The notes under the pieces were generated by a model. That model did no database searches, was not told the DNA's origin, and saw only the letters and a program-made list of their open reading frames with translations. From positions 8,366,861-8,430,860 of the forward strand of contig CM073534.1 in the NCBI GenBank assembly GCA_037074615.1: DNA of 64,000 bases. Direction: 5' to 3'. Each line of letters begins with the position of its first letter. The first letter of the stretch is position 1. This DNA is from Leucaena leucocephala (Eukaryota; Streptophyta; Magnoliopsida; Fabales; Fabaceae). Position numbers and translations under genes: made by a program. Below, one piece after another: positions 36,615 through 48,600 of this stretch.

Positions 36615-39600
36615 TCATGGCTTCAGAAGTTTGGTCCCTGCATTGGAAGCAATCCAGGATGAGATGACATCCACGAGATTATCCATCTCCTTTGATACTT
36701 GAGCACGAAGGATTCTTGAATCCATGCCTAAGGTGTTTCCTACTTCTTTGGCAACTGTCTCCCATGGTGTTCCCACACTCAGACTCGTGAAAAGCTCGCT
36801 TCCCCGGTTAACTGCATCGGCCATTGCTGGTGGAACATCTGGAAGGGCCTGCAACAACAAAGATGACAATATTTGGTGATGTTAGCCTTATTCACAAGAT
36901 TAGTTGCTTGATCTCAATAACTGCTTATCAATTTTAAATTAGTTTTAAGTAAAATTAGAGTGGCCCATGTATTGTCAATAGCCTTGTAGATTAATAGCAT
37001 AAAAGCTCCAATATAAATGAGATATCACAAGTTTGATCCTGCTTATAAACCCAGGCTATTAGTGGCTACTGTTCTAATTCAAAAAAAAAAAAAAACAAAG
37101 TGATCCATGAATCGGTATGAGTCCCCTATATACCTTTGTATATTATTAAATTATACTCCCTTCAGTCCTTAATATAAGAACTCGTTGACTAACTTGGGCA
37201 GACTAAGAAAACAAAATAAATCAGTTAATTATGATCAAATCTAACCCTCAAGTCGAATTCATATCATATACTCCTTAATCTACATAAATTAGTCAATGTA
37301 GAATATATGCATTAAAGACAGAGAGATTTGCGGGATAATAGAGAATATATGTAATTAATTAGGGGAATATATGTAATTAATTAGGGGAGATTATGCCTTG
37401 AATATGTAATTAATTAGGGGAGATTATGCCTTGAATACCTTTCCTGATTTCATTCCAAAATCCCGGTTGAATTGGGATTCTCTATGTGTATATATATGCA
37501 ATCACATACTGTAGCAAATAACACAGAATTCATACAGAACCTTGCGTACTGTGTATCATTTGTTCCTTTGTTCTCTTGCTTGCATAATCGGCATGTCAAC
37601 CGATATGGTATCAGAGCAGGTTACTGGGTCAGCCTATTCCTCTGTCGAGTCCGACGGAAGCTCACGACAAGCCTCCGCTAAGGTTGTCGGGTATGAAAGT
37701 TCAGCTGTCCTTATTGTACCGGAACGTCTTACCGGTGACAATTACCTTGATTGGAGCCAGTCAATGCTCCTTGCCCTCGACGGTAGAGACAGACTCGAGT
37801 TAATCCACAACGACCAACCCATCTCCGGTGATGCAAGTTCTCGTCGACGATGGAAGTCAGATAACGCGATTGTGGCTTCATGGCTTCTGAATTCCATGCT
37901 CCCAAATGTTCGACGGAGCTTCATGTTTCTCACCTCTGCAAAGTCCATCTGGCTCGCTGTAAAGGAGGCATACGGGAAACGTCCAAATGCTGCCTTGCTC
38001 TTCGACATCAGGACACGCCTCTGGTCTGTTAAGCAAGGAACTCGACCCTTGAACGCATACTATCTAGAAAAGACTGCATTATGGCAAGAACTTGATCTGT
38101 TGCAACATCGAGTTTGGAGAGACGGTGACGATGCTGCTGAGTACCGACGAGTCCTGGAGGAGGAGCGTTTGTTCAAATTTTTGGTGGGGCTTAACCCAGT
38201 GTACGATGACGCCCGCAGCCGTCTTCTAAGCCGAGTTCCTCTGCCATCAGTACCGGAGGCATTCGCCCTACTGAGGGACGAAGAATCTCGCCGGCGAGTC
38301 ATGCTTGTTGACCATACATCGCCTCTGCCAACAACCACCGACAGCTCAGCCCTCATCACTCGCGCATCAGAGACTGGTCCCAGGAGAGAACGACCGTCGT
38401 GTGACCATTGCAAGAAATTGGGTCACACGAAGGACCGCTGCTGGGACCTCCACGGCAAGCCGCCCGACTGGAGGCCAAAGCAGCGACGACCTAAGAGCCA
38501 TCTGGCTGGGGCAAGCCAAGGCGAGACTGAACCCACGCATGCGAGTCCACCTGGCGCAGATATGGGTGGATCACTTCAGCTTCCAGGTCCAGACGCTTCT
38601 GCAGGCCCATATCGTGCAGGCCCATATCAACCGTCCAGACTGTATTCTGCAGGCCCAGTGCATTCTGGCCCAATAACTTCTGCTGATCCACTAACCACTA
38701 TTCTAGAACGCCTAAATGCACTGGAAAGTCAGTCACATAAACAGCAACCTGTCGCCACGGTAGTACAACGAGGTAACTTTTTTAAAGCCTTAACTACTAT
38801 TAAAGGAAAAAGCACAGGCAATTGTTGGATAATTGATTCAGGAGCCTCGGATCATATGACTGACGACATCTCATTGTTTTCAAACTATACTCCTGCAAAG
38901 ACACGTCTTACAGTTAAAATTGCTGATGCCTCTAACTCTTTGGTAGCTGGTAGTGGTACTATTAATATCTCTTCCACTCTCACACTCCATGATGTCTTAC
39001 ATGTCCCAAAGTTGAGATGCAATTTATTATCTGTGAGCCAGCTAAATAGGAGAGAAGGGTGTCATGCTGATTTCTTTGCCACTTATTGTATTTTTTAGGA
39101 TCTATTCACGGGGACGACGATTGGTGTTGCTAAGGAACTTGATGGACTCTATTACCTGGATGATTGTCAGAATTCAGTAACTTATTCCTGTAATAAAGTG
39201 TCTCTCCCTAGAGCTAAAGAATTGGAGTTATGGCACAAAAGATTAGGGCATCCTAACTTGAAATATATGTGTAAGATGTTTCCTTCTCTTTGCTTAAATA
39301 AAGATTCCGAGTTTCATTGTGATGCATGTGAACTAGCCAAACACCATCGTACTGTCTTTCCTAGTGCCTCTTATAGACCTTCCAAACCTTTTTCTCTCAT
39401 CCACAGCGATTTATGGGGACCATCACGTGTTAAAAACCGTACTCACTCAAAATGGTTCATGACTCTGATTGATGATCATACTCGTGTCAGTTGGGTTTTC
39501 CTCTTAAAGGATAAAACTGAAGTATCACAAACGTTCATTGATTTTTATAAAATGATCCATACACAGTTTGACACAAAAATTCAAATGCTTCATACTGATA

Positions 39601-42600
39601 ATGGCACTGAATACTTCAATAATCAGTTATCTACTTTCCTTCGCCAACATGGCATTACTCATAAAAGCTCTTGCCCTCATACCCCACAACAGAATGGGAT
39701 TGCTGAAAGGAAAAATAGACATCTTCTAGAAACTGCGTGAGCACTCCTTTTCAGTAGCACCGTACCTACCTACCATTGGGATGATGCAATCCTCACAGCT
39801 GCATTCTTACTTAATCGTATGCCATGCAAGCCTTTATCCTTCCAAACCCCTCTCCAGGTCCTTCATCATCATTTCAACCTACCCTATCTTGAGAACACTC
39901 TTCCGCTTAGAGTCTTTGGTTGCACTACCTTTGTTCACCTACACCATACTCACAAACTCGATCCCAAGGCTGTCAAGTGTATCTATCTAGGACCCGCAGG
40001 AACCCAAAAGGGATACAAATGTTTTGATCCTGTCTCAAAACGGCTCTATGTCACTCGCGATGTCACATTCCATGAACCTATTCCCTTTTATACAGCGTCA
40101 TCAACCCAGGGGGAGACATGGGATGAACCTCAATCTATCCAATCTGACATTGAACCCTTATGTGAACCTAGCCTAATCTATACACTTGACAACCATACAC
40201 ATGAGGAACTTGAGGAACATTCAGAAAACTCTAGTTCAGGGGGAGACTTTAACAAATGGGGACAGGTCTATACACGAAGAACCAAAGACATGACAGGTAA
40301 TATGCCTCAAGCAACCGACACAACTCAAACATCTGATCCAGGAACAGGTCCTGAGAACGAGATTCAACAAAATGATCTTGATCTTCCCATTGCAATCAGA
40401 AAGCAACCAAGATCCTGTACTAGACACCCTATAGAAAGGTACGTCTCTTACCAAGCATTGTCCCAACCTCAATTTGCCTTCCTGTCTCATCTTGATCGAG
40501 TTAGGGTACCAGAGAGTATAAATGAAGCCTTAGAACATCCAGAGTGGAGAAAGGCTGTCATGGAAGAAATGGAAGCCCTAGAAATCAATAAAACATGGGA
40601 AGTGGTTGATTTGCCAAAAGGGAAAAAGACAGTTGGCTGCAAATGGGTCTTTACTCCAAAATATCGTGCTGATGGGAGTCTTGATAAATATAAAGCACGG
40701 TTGGTGGCAAAGGGTTTTACTCAAGTATATGGTATGGACTACACAGAGACATTCGCACCAGTCGCCAAGTTAAACACGATTCGAATCTTATTTTCCCTTG
40801 CTGTCAATTTAGACTGGCCGCTATACCAAATGGATGTCAAGAATGCATTCTTAAATGGCGACTTGAAAGAGGAAGTATACATGAAAATGCCACCAGGATT
40901 CCCTGGGAGAAAGAATAATCAAGTATGCAAGCTGAAGAAGTCCCTGTATGGCCTAAAACAATCTCCACGAGCGTGGTTCGAGAAGTTCACCAAGGTTCTC
41001 AAAACTGAAAATTATATACAGGGACAGAGTGATCACACACTATTCTACCGTCACATGAATGGCAAGATGGTGGTATTGGCCGTGTACGTAGATGATATTG
41101 TTCTCACAGGAGATAGCCCCACAGAGATTGACCGAATTAAGAGGGCACTCAACAGGGAATTTCAGGTTAAGGATCTGGGAGACATGAAGTATTTCCTGGG
41201 AATGGAAGTGGCTAGATCTGCCAGAGGAATCAGTATCTCCCAACGAAAGTATACACTAGATCTTCTAGCAGAAACAGGTATGCTCGGCTGTCGACCAAGT
41301 GATACCCCTATACGAGCAGACAAAATCATTGATAACGAAGACCTCGGGAAAGCTGTCGATAAGGGTAGATATCAACGTATGGTGGGCAAGTTGATCTACT
41401 TATCCCATACTCGCCCAGACATTGCTTATGCTGTGAGTGTAGTAAGCCAACACTCTCATGACCCCAAACAAAAACACCTTAATGAGGTCTACAGGATTCT
41501 CAGGTACTTGAAGGGCTCTCCTGGACTAGGCCTCTTGTTCAAGAAGACTGACAAACGCAATATGGAGATATTGACTGATGCTGATTGGGCAGGCGATCAT
41601 GATGATCGAAAGTCCACTTCTGGATATGTTACCTATGTTTGGGGAAATCTAGTCACTTGGCGTAGCAAGAAACAAAATGTGGTCGCCAGGAGCAGTGCTG
41701 AAGCAGAATTTAGAGCTATATCTCTTGGAATCTGTGAAGGCCTATGGGTGAAACGGGTACTTGAAGAATTGAGGTTGTCACTAGACTTACCTATTAGGCT
41801 CCGCTCCGATAACATGGCAGCTATCAACATGTCACATAATCCTGTTCAGCATGACCGAACAAAACATGTGGAAATCGATAGACACTTCATACGAGAAAAG
41901 ATTGATATGAAAATCATTGATCTTAAATACATCCCTTCTCCAGAGCAAACAGCTGATATACTTACAAAGGGCTTAACTAGAGACAAATTCGGCTACCTAA
42001 TTGGCAAGTTGGACATGATCAATATCTATGCTCCAACTTGAGGGGGAGTGTAGAATATATGCATTAAAGACAGAGAGATTTGCGGGATAATAGAGAATAT
42101 ATGTAATTAATTAGGGGAATATATGTAATTAATTAGGGGAGATTATGCCTTGAATATGTAATTAATTAGGGGAGATTATGCCTTGAATACCTTTCCTGAT
42201 TTCATTCCAAAATCCCGGTTGAATTGGGATTCTCTATGTGTATATATATGCAATCACATAGCCTTGAATATGTAATTAATTAGGGGAGATTATGCCTTGA
42301 ATACCTTTCCTGATTTCATTCCAAAATCCCGGTTGAATTGGGATTCTCTATGTGTATATATATGCAATCACATACTGTAGCAAATAACACAGAATTCATA
42401 CAGAACCTTGCGTACTGTGTATCATTTGTTCCTTTGTTCTCTTGCTTGCATAATCGGCATGTCAACCGATAGTCAACTAGCTCTTATATTAGTTATCATT
42501 AACTGATTTATTTTGCATCATTAATCTACCTATAGAAATATTAAGAGATTATAAATATCATATAATTTGTATACAGGATAAGATATAATATTATTTTATT

Positions 42601-45600
42601 AGTATCTAGGGTTATCTAGAATTCTCTATTGTGTATATATATATCCCTTCTGAACGTCAATAAAACACAAGTATTTCTCTCTCTATATCTATATGGTACC
42701 AGAGCAGGTTAGAAACCCTAATGTCTGCTATTTTTTTTCTGTCGTCACTGTAGCGTCAGACCTTGGCCTCTCATTCCTGGCCCCGACGATGACACACGCC
42801 GGCCAAGGAGAAGCGCAGGGTTTCGATCGGCCAAACCCCAAAATTTTGCCATCAATTGAGCCGCGCGTGGCCCTCACATGCCATCACAAGTTTCTACCGT
42901 CACTCTATGCCCCGGTGCGTGAGTTGCTTTTCCGGCGAGTTGCCAATGGCGCTTCAGTTCCTCTGGCGTTGACTCCTCTTCTCGGCATTAGTCTTGGAGT
43001 TTCATGCCCCAATTTTGACTTTCCCGTACTGGGTCCTTCGCTGCAGATCTGGAGTTTCTGATTTTCAGACAATTTTGGTCACTGTTTTGACCCCTGGAGT
43101 TGTCGTCTTCTACTTGTTTGAATATTGGTTCTTACGGAGCTCCCGGTGAAGCTCTGGTAATTGGGTCATCTGGTTCTTTTGTTTAATCGTTGTTCAGCTA
43201 TTTTTGCTTTTGTTACTTATCCTTTTTTTATTGCTGCGACTAATACTACCGCAATTTCTGAGATAGTTCCGGCAGTCACTAAGATTTCTATGAGTGCTAC
43301 TATTGCAACAGGTAATAAGTCTACTGCCCTTGTCTCTTTTTTCTCCAAATGGATTATAGACTCTAGTGCTACTGATCACATGACAGGTAACTGCTATATC
43401 TTCTCCACTTATACTTCTTATGCCAACCTTTCTAATATCACCATTGCAAGCGGTTCCCAATCCCATGTTCTTAGCTCTAGCACTGTTGAACCTACCTCTT
43501 CTATTCATTTGGAATATGTCCTCCATGTCCCTAACCTTGCGTTTAACCTTTTGTTCCCTAGTAAATTTACTCATGAATTCAACTGTTGGGTCTCAGTTTT
43601 TCCTGACCACTGCTTGATACATGATCTTTTAACGAAGACGATTATTGGTAGGGGTTACGAATCTGGTGGTCATTACTTCCTTGATGATTAGGGGTCTCGT
43701 GCGGTGACTTGTACTGGTAGTGTCACGCTTTTTGAAGTACATCGTCATTTAGATCATTTATTTTTATCATCTCTGAAAAAGGTTTATCCTCAGTTTCAGC
43801 ATTTTTCGTCCTTAGATTATGAGTCATGTCAGTTTGCTAAACATTATCGTCTTCCTTTAGTATCTTGAGTCAATAAACGAGCTTCGTCTCCTTTTGAGTT
43901 AGTGCACTCTGATGTTTGGGATCTGTGTCCAGTTGAATCCAAAGCTGGTTTCAAATACTTTGTTACCTTTGTTGATAATATTCCCGCATCACTTGTTTAT
44001 ATTTAATTAAAAATTGTTCTGAGTTATTCTCTCATTTTTGTGCCTTTACTGCAGAAATTAATAATCAATTCAATACTTCTATCCATACCTTGTGCAGTGA
44101 TAATGCCAAAAAATATTTTTCTGAATCATTTTGCTCTTTTATGCTTCAAACAGAATTTTATATCAATCTTCTTGTGTGGATACACCAGCTCAAAATGGTG
44201 TTTCCGAAAGAAAAAACTGTCACTTATTATAATAGCTCGAGCCTTTTATTTCAAATGCAGGTTCCAAAACCCTTTGGGACAAATGTGATCTCCACTGCTT
44301 GCTTTTTCATTAATCGCATACCCTCCTCTATTATTGATGGTCACATTCCTTACACCACTCTCTTTCCTTCTAAACCTTTGTTTCTCATTGATCTTAAGAT
44401 TTTTGGATGTGTGTTTTGTTCGAGATGTGCGTCCTTCTGTCTCTAAATTAGATCCTTAGCCCCTCAAGTGTGTTTTCCTCAGCTACTTTTGTGTTCAAAA
44501 GGGTTATCGATATTTTTCTCCTACTCTTAATCGTTATCTAGTGTTTACATATGTCAATTTTCAGGAATTTTTTGCATATTTTGCTTCTAACACTTCAGTT
44601 CCTCCTTCTCCACCTAAGGAGGAGGATACTCTTCTAATATATTTTGTCATTCACTCATATCACTGGCCCCAGCTCCTGTACCGGCCCTTAGTCAACCACC
44701 TTTATCTCGGGTATATTCCAGACGTTAGAAGGAGACTATTACCACTATTGCCAGATTCTGGCCCGCCATTGTCTACTTCCTTATCAGATCCTGTATAAAG
44801 CACTACTCACTCAGATACAGCTCCTGTCCCAGATCTCCCAGTTTCTAACTCAGAGACACCTGTCCCAGATCTAGATCCCTCACTTGATTTGCCTATTGCC
44901 CTTCACAAAGGTAAACGTACTTGTGCATATCCTATTTCTTCTTTTGTTTCATATAACCACATTTCCTCTGCTTCTCGTGCCTTCGTTGCCTCTTTAGACA
45001 CTGTTTCACTACATCATTCCATTCTTGAGGCCTTGTCCCACCCAAGTTGGTGTACTGCTATAGAAAAGAAAATGACGGTTTTTGATCGTGCTGGTGAGTG
45101 GAACTTAGTGGATTTATAGGCGAGAAAGAAAGACATTAGGTGTAGATAGATGTTGACCCCTAAAATTAAGGCTGATGGCACACTTGAAGTATGTTGTTGA
45201 CTACTCTGAGAAGTATGGTGTTGACTACTCTGAGACCTTTTCCCCCATGGCCAAACTCTCCTCTATTCGTCTCTTCATCTCTTCATCTTGTTGGCCACTA
45301 CGAATGGTTGGGATCTCTCAACTAGATATAAAAAATACATTCTTACATGGTGATCTTCTTGAAGTGTAGATGGAGCAACCACCTGGTTTTGTTGCTTAGG
45401 GGGAGCGTGGTAAAGTATATCTTCTTAAAAGATCTTTATACGGCTTGAAGCAAAGTCCTCGAGTATGATTTGACAGATTTAGTACTGTTGTGAAGGACTT
45501 TGGCTTGTGCCAGAGTAAGTGTCATATTTCTGTGTTCTATCAAAGAACAAGTGTTAGCATAATTCTACTAGTTGTGCATGTCGATAACATTGTAATTACA

Positions 45601-48600
45601 AGGAGTGATACCTCGGGATCTCATCACTCAAGTCATTCCTTAACTCCCACTTTTAGATGAAAGATCTGGGTTAATTAAAGTACTTCCTGGGAATTGAAGT
45701 TATAAAGAGCAGAAAGAGCATCTTATTAACTTAGAGAAAATATGTTCTTGAACTGCTAAAAGAAACTGGAAAACTAGGAGTTGCCTCAACTAGCTTTCCT
45801 GTGGTTTATAATCCTCTACTTGATACTAATAGTAGTATACCATATGAAAATCCCGTTGAAACTGCTAAGAGCAAGCTGTTTGAGAACCCAGAGAGGTACA
45901 GGAGATTGATTGAAAAATTGAATTATCTTACAATTACCCGTCCTGATATTATTTATCCAATGAATATCCTTAACCAATTTATTATCTCTCCAACTATCCG
46001 ACAGTGGGAAGCTTTAGAACATGTGCTACATTATTTGAATGGATATCCAGGTCGTGAGATATTGTACAAGAATCATAGCCACACAGATATTGAGTATTCT
46101 TGTTATGCCAATCATGGAGGATCAAAGGCTACAAGAAGGTCTACTACAGGATACTGTGTTTTTGTAAGAGGAAATTTGGTATCTTGGAGAAGCAACAAAC
46201 AATATGTGGCGTCACGATCAAGTGTAGAAGTGGAATACAGAGCCATGGCACAATCTGTATGCAAGATAGTCTGGATATATAGTTACTGAAGGAAGTTGGC
46301 CTTTAAACCTCGTTACCAGCAAAACTATAGTGTGATAATAAAGCGACCCTATACATAACTTCTAATTAGGTATTCTATGAACGAACAAAACATATTGAGA
46401 TTGAATGTCATTTTATTTGAGACAAGCTCAAGGAGAACTTCATCTTTATAGTGCATGTAAGATCCAGTGATCAACTAGATGATCTCCTCATCAAAGCTCT
46501 TAATGGGATTCAAATTGAATATCTTTGTAACAAATTGGGCATGATTGATATCTATACTCCAACTTGAGGGGGAGTGTAGAGATATTAGGAGATTATAAAT
46601 ATCATCTAATTTGTATATAGGATAAGATATGATATTTGTTTATTAGTATTTTATTAGTATCTAGGGTTATATAGAATTTTCTATTGTGTATATATATATC
46701 CCTTCTGAACATCAATAAAGCACAAATATTTCTTTCAACTGGCTCTTATATTAAGGATCAAAGGGACTAACATGTTTTTATATTTAAAATTAAAAAAAAT
46801 AAGTAGTAACACCCATGTGTGTTGTCATCTTTCAACGGGGGGATTTGATGGCAAGGATATAGATAGCTAGTTGACCTCATCATTAGTGTTGTGGAGGAGA
46901 TTAGCACCCTCCGTACTTGTCTTATGGACAAAAAGATCCTTTCTTTTTCACCAAAAGACAAAATACAGACAGGGGAATTCAAGTCATTTTCTTATAAAAA
47001 AAAATAATCAATTCACAAGGAAATGAACTTTTCTAGCGAAAATATGAGGACTTATTGGCCCATAGAATAAATGCGGAGGTTGTTATCCTCCACAAAACTA
47101 GAGAGGACTGAGGATGTTAACAATCTCTTTTACAAAAAGCCCATGTCATATTAATAAAGTAATACTACTTCCAAAGAGGAACACTCTATTTTGTTCCCTA
47201 ATGGGTAAGACTTTCAATATGGTCGGTCCTTCACAGATCATTTTTTTCAATTCAGTTTCTTAATAACTAAAAAAAATTGCAATATCGCCCTCCTGGTCCA
47301 TCCAATTTTCATTTAAATTTAAATTTTCATCAATTGCACCCTATTACCTAGGCAAGTTTTGCCAGCCGGTAACGACCAAGTAGACAAACATTAAGTTTAT
47401 ATTTTGGGTAAGAATAAGATGAACGGGCAATATTGCAAGCCCCTTATGATCAAGAAACTAAGTCAAAGGAAATAATCTATGGGCAAATAGGGTTTTGCTC
47501 TACTAACTAACCAGCCAAGAAAAAGTCATTTAAGTTAATATTTATCACACCTGTTGCAATGGAAGACCATGATCTCCAGGCAACTTGCGTATTGACATGT
47601 CAAGCTCCGAACTAATTGCTGCCTCTGAACCTAGCACTTGTGCTAGAGTTGAAGTCTCATCTATTAAATCATCATTGAACTTGATCAGAAGATTTCTTGA
47701 TACGCCGTAGTAAGATCTTATCTGAAGAATTAAGAAATAAAATGGGGAATTAAACATAAACCTGGCAAGATATTCATAAAAATAAGTGGAAATGTAAGAG
47801 ATAAAAGAAAGTTAAGAAATTTTTTGGGAAGGTGGTGTTTTGACCCTACAATTAAGGTAACAATTTAAGTTTAGCATTTTATATACCATTTCAGATACAT
47901 TTCACAAAAATTTAAATATCAGCATCTACCTTTGTAGGATCAATTAACATCCTTTTGTATGCCTTGTCAATTCAAAATAAACAAATAAATAAAAAATGAA
48001 AGAGATAAAACTCATTGCATGATTATATTATAAATATCAAGGATATGAGCTGAAAAAGGAATTTATTAGTTATCTTTAAAATGTGAACATACAAACCAAA
48101 TTTGATGCACGATGATAAAAAATCTAGTTGCAATATTTATTTTAAATAGAAAGGGAATTTATTCAAGAGATGAATATTTTAAAAATATAAATATAATAAA
48201 TGCCATATGATTGGAACGTAAATAATGGAATGGTAAGAGGTTATGCATTAAAATGGAAATGCATGCATATTCGATTACAAGGATTAGACTGACAGGAACC
48301 CTAGTATTAGTGACTTCACATACAATTCGACGTGTCTCCTCAGGCTTTGGAGTAAAATCTTCTCTTCCCTTGGCCAAATCCATGTACAAGGGTGGCAGCT
48401 GCTCAACTAGGGGTAGAACCTGCTTCATAATGGAAGGACTAACATTCTCTAATTGTTTTAGAGTCATCTCTGCCTACAAGGTTTTTACGCATCTAAATTA
48501 GTCATCTAAAGAAGAAACACCAAAGCTGTACACAGGAGTGCTTTTAGATGTTTATAGACTGTAAATGTCCTACAAATATAAAATACCAAGAATTAAAAAA

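Larger units (their letters stand above)
37297..42471 (+). mobile_element. young Ty1/copia retrotransposon
   Basis: The element has two LTRs, a primer binding site TGGTATCAGAGCAGG at 37606-37620 (complementary to initiator tRNA-Met), one polyprotein frame, a polypurine tract GAGGGGGAG before 42049, and a 5-bp target duplication GTCAA at 37292-37296 and 42472-42476. Apart from a 114-bp duplication in the right LTR, the two LTRs look identical by eye, so the insertion is recent. It lies in the last intron of the DUF1350 gene, in the opposite orientation. The ends are TG...TA rather than TG...CA. Confidence 0.95.
42531..46735 (+). mobile_element. older, internally deleted Ty1/copia element
   Basis: The LTRs at 42531-42693 and about 46575-46735 are similar but diverged. 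A primer binding site TGGTACCAGAGCAGG follows the first, and GAGGGGGAG precedes the second. The interior is 3.9 kb, lacks a recognisable gag, and its pol is broken throughout. No clear target duplication was found, and the right LTR lacks the last ~15 bp of the left one. It sits 59 bp from the younger copia element, in the same orientation. Confidence 0.85.
37156..46767. mobile_element. Stowaway MITE arms enclosing two copia insertions
   Basis: The left end TA|CTCCCTTCAGTCCTTAATATAAGA lies at 37154, and the right end CTTATATTAAGGATCAAAGG...GAC|TA ends at 46767. These are Stowaway-type termini with TA target duplication (37154-37155 and 46768-46769). Between them lie the copia elements at 37297-42471 and 42531-46735. 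The short spacer 42472-42530 carries further inverted echoes of the left arm (GCTCTTATATTA, TTAACTGATTTATTTTG) in an order that does not fit one simple MITE, so two MITE copies or a rearrangement may be involved. Confidence 0.65.

Noticed and set aside
36615..36869. Short stand-alone ORF of 84 codons on the minus strand
   Set aside because: It is the terminal exon of the DUF1350 gene: it begins at an acceptor (36848) and joins in frame with the exon ending at 47551.
37315..37430. CRISPR-like spaced repeats (GTAATTAATTAGGGGA units)
   Set aside because: These are short tandem units inside a copia LTR, repeated identically in its other LTR; spacers are not unique and the host is a plant.
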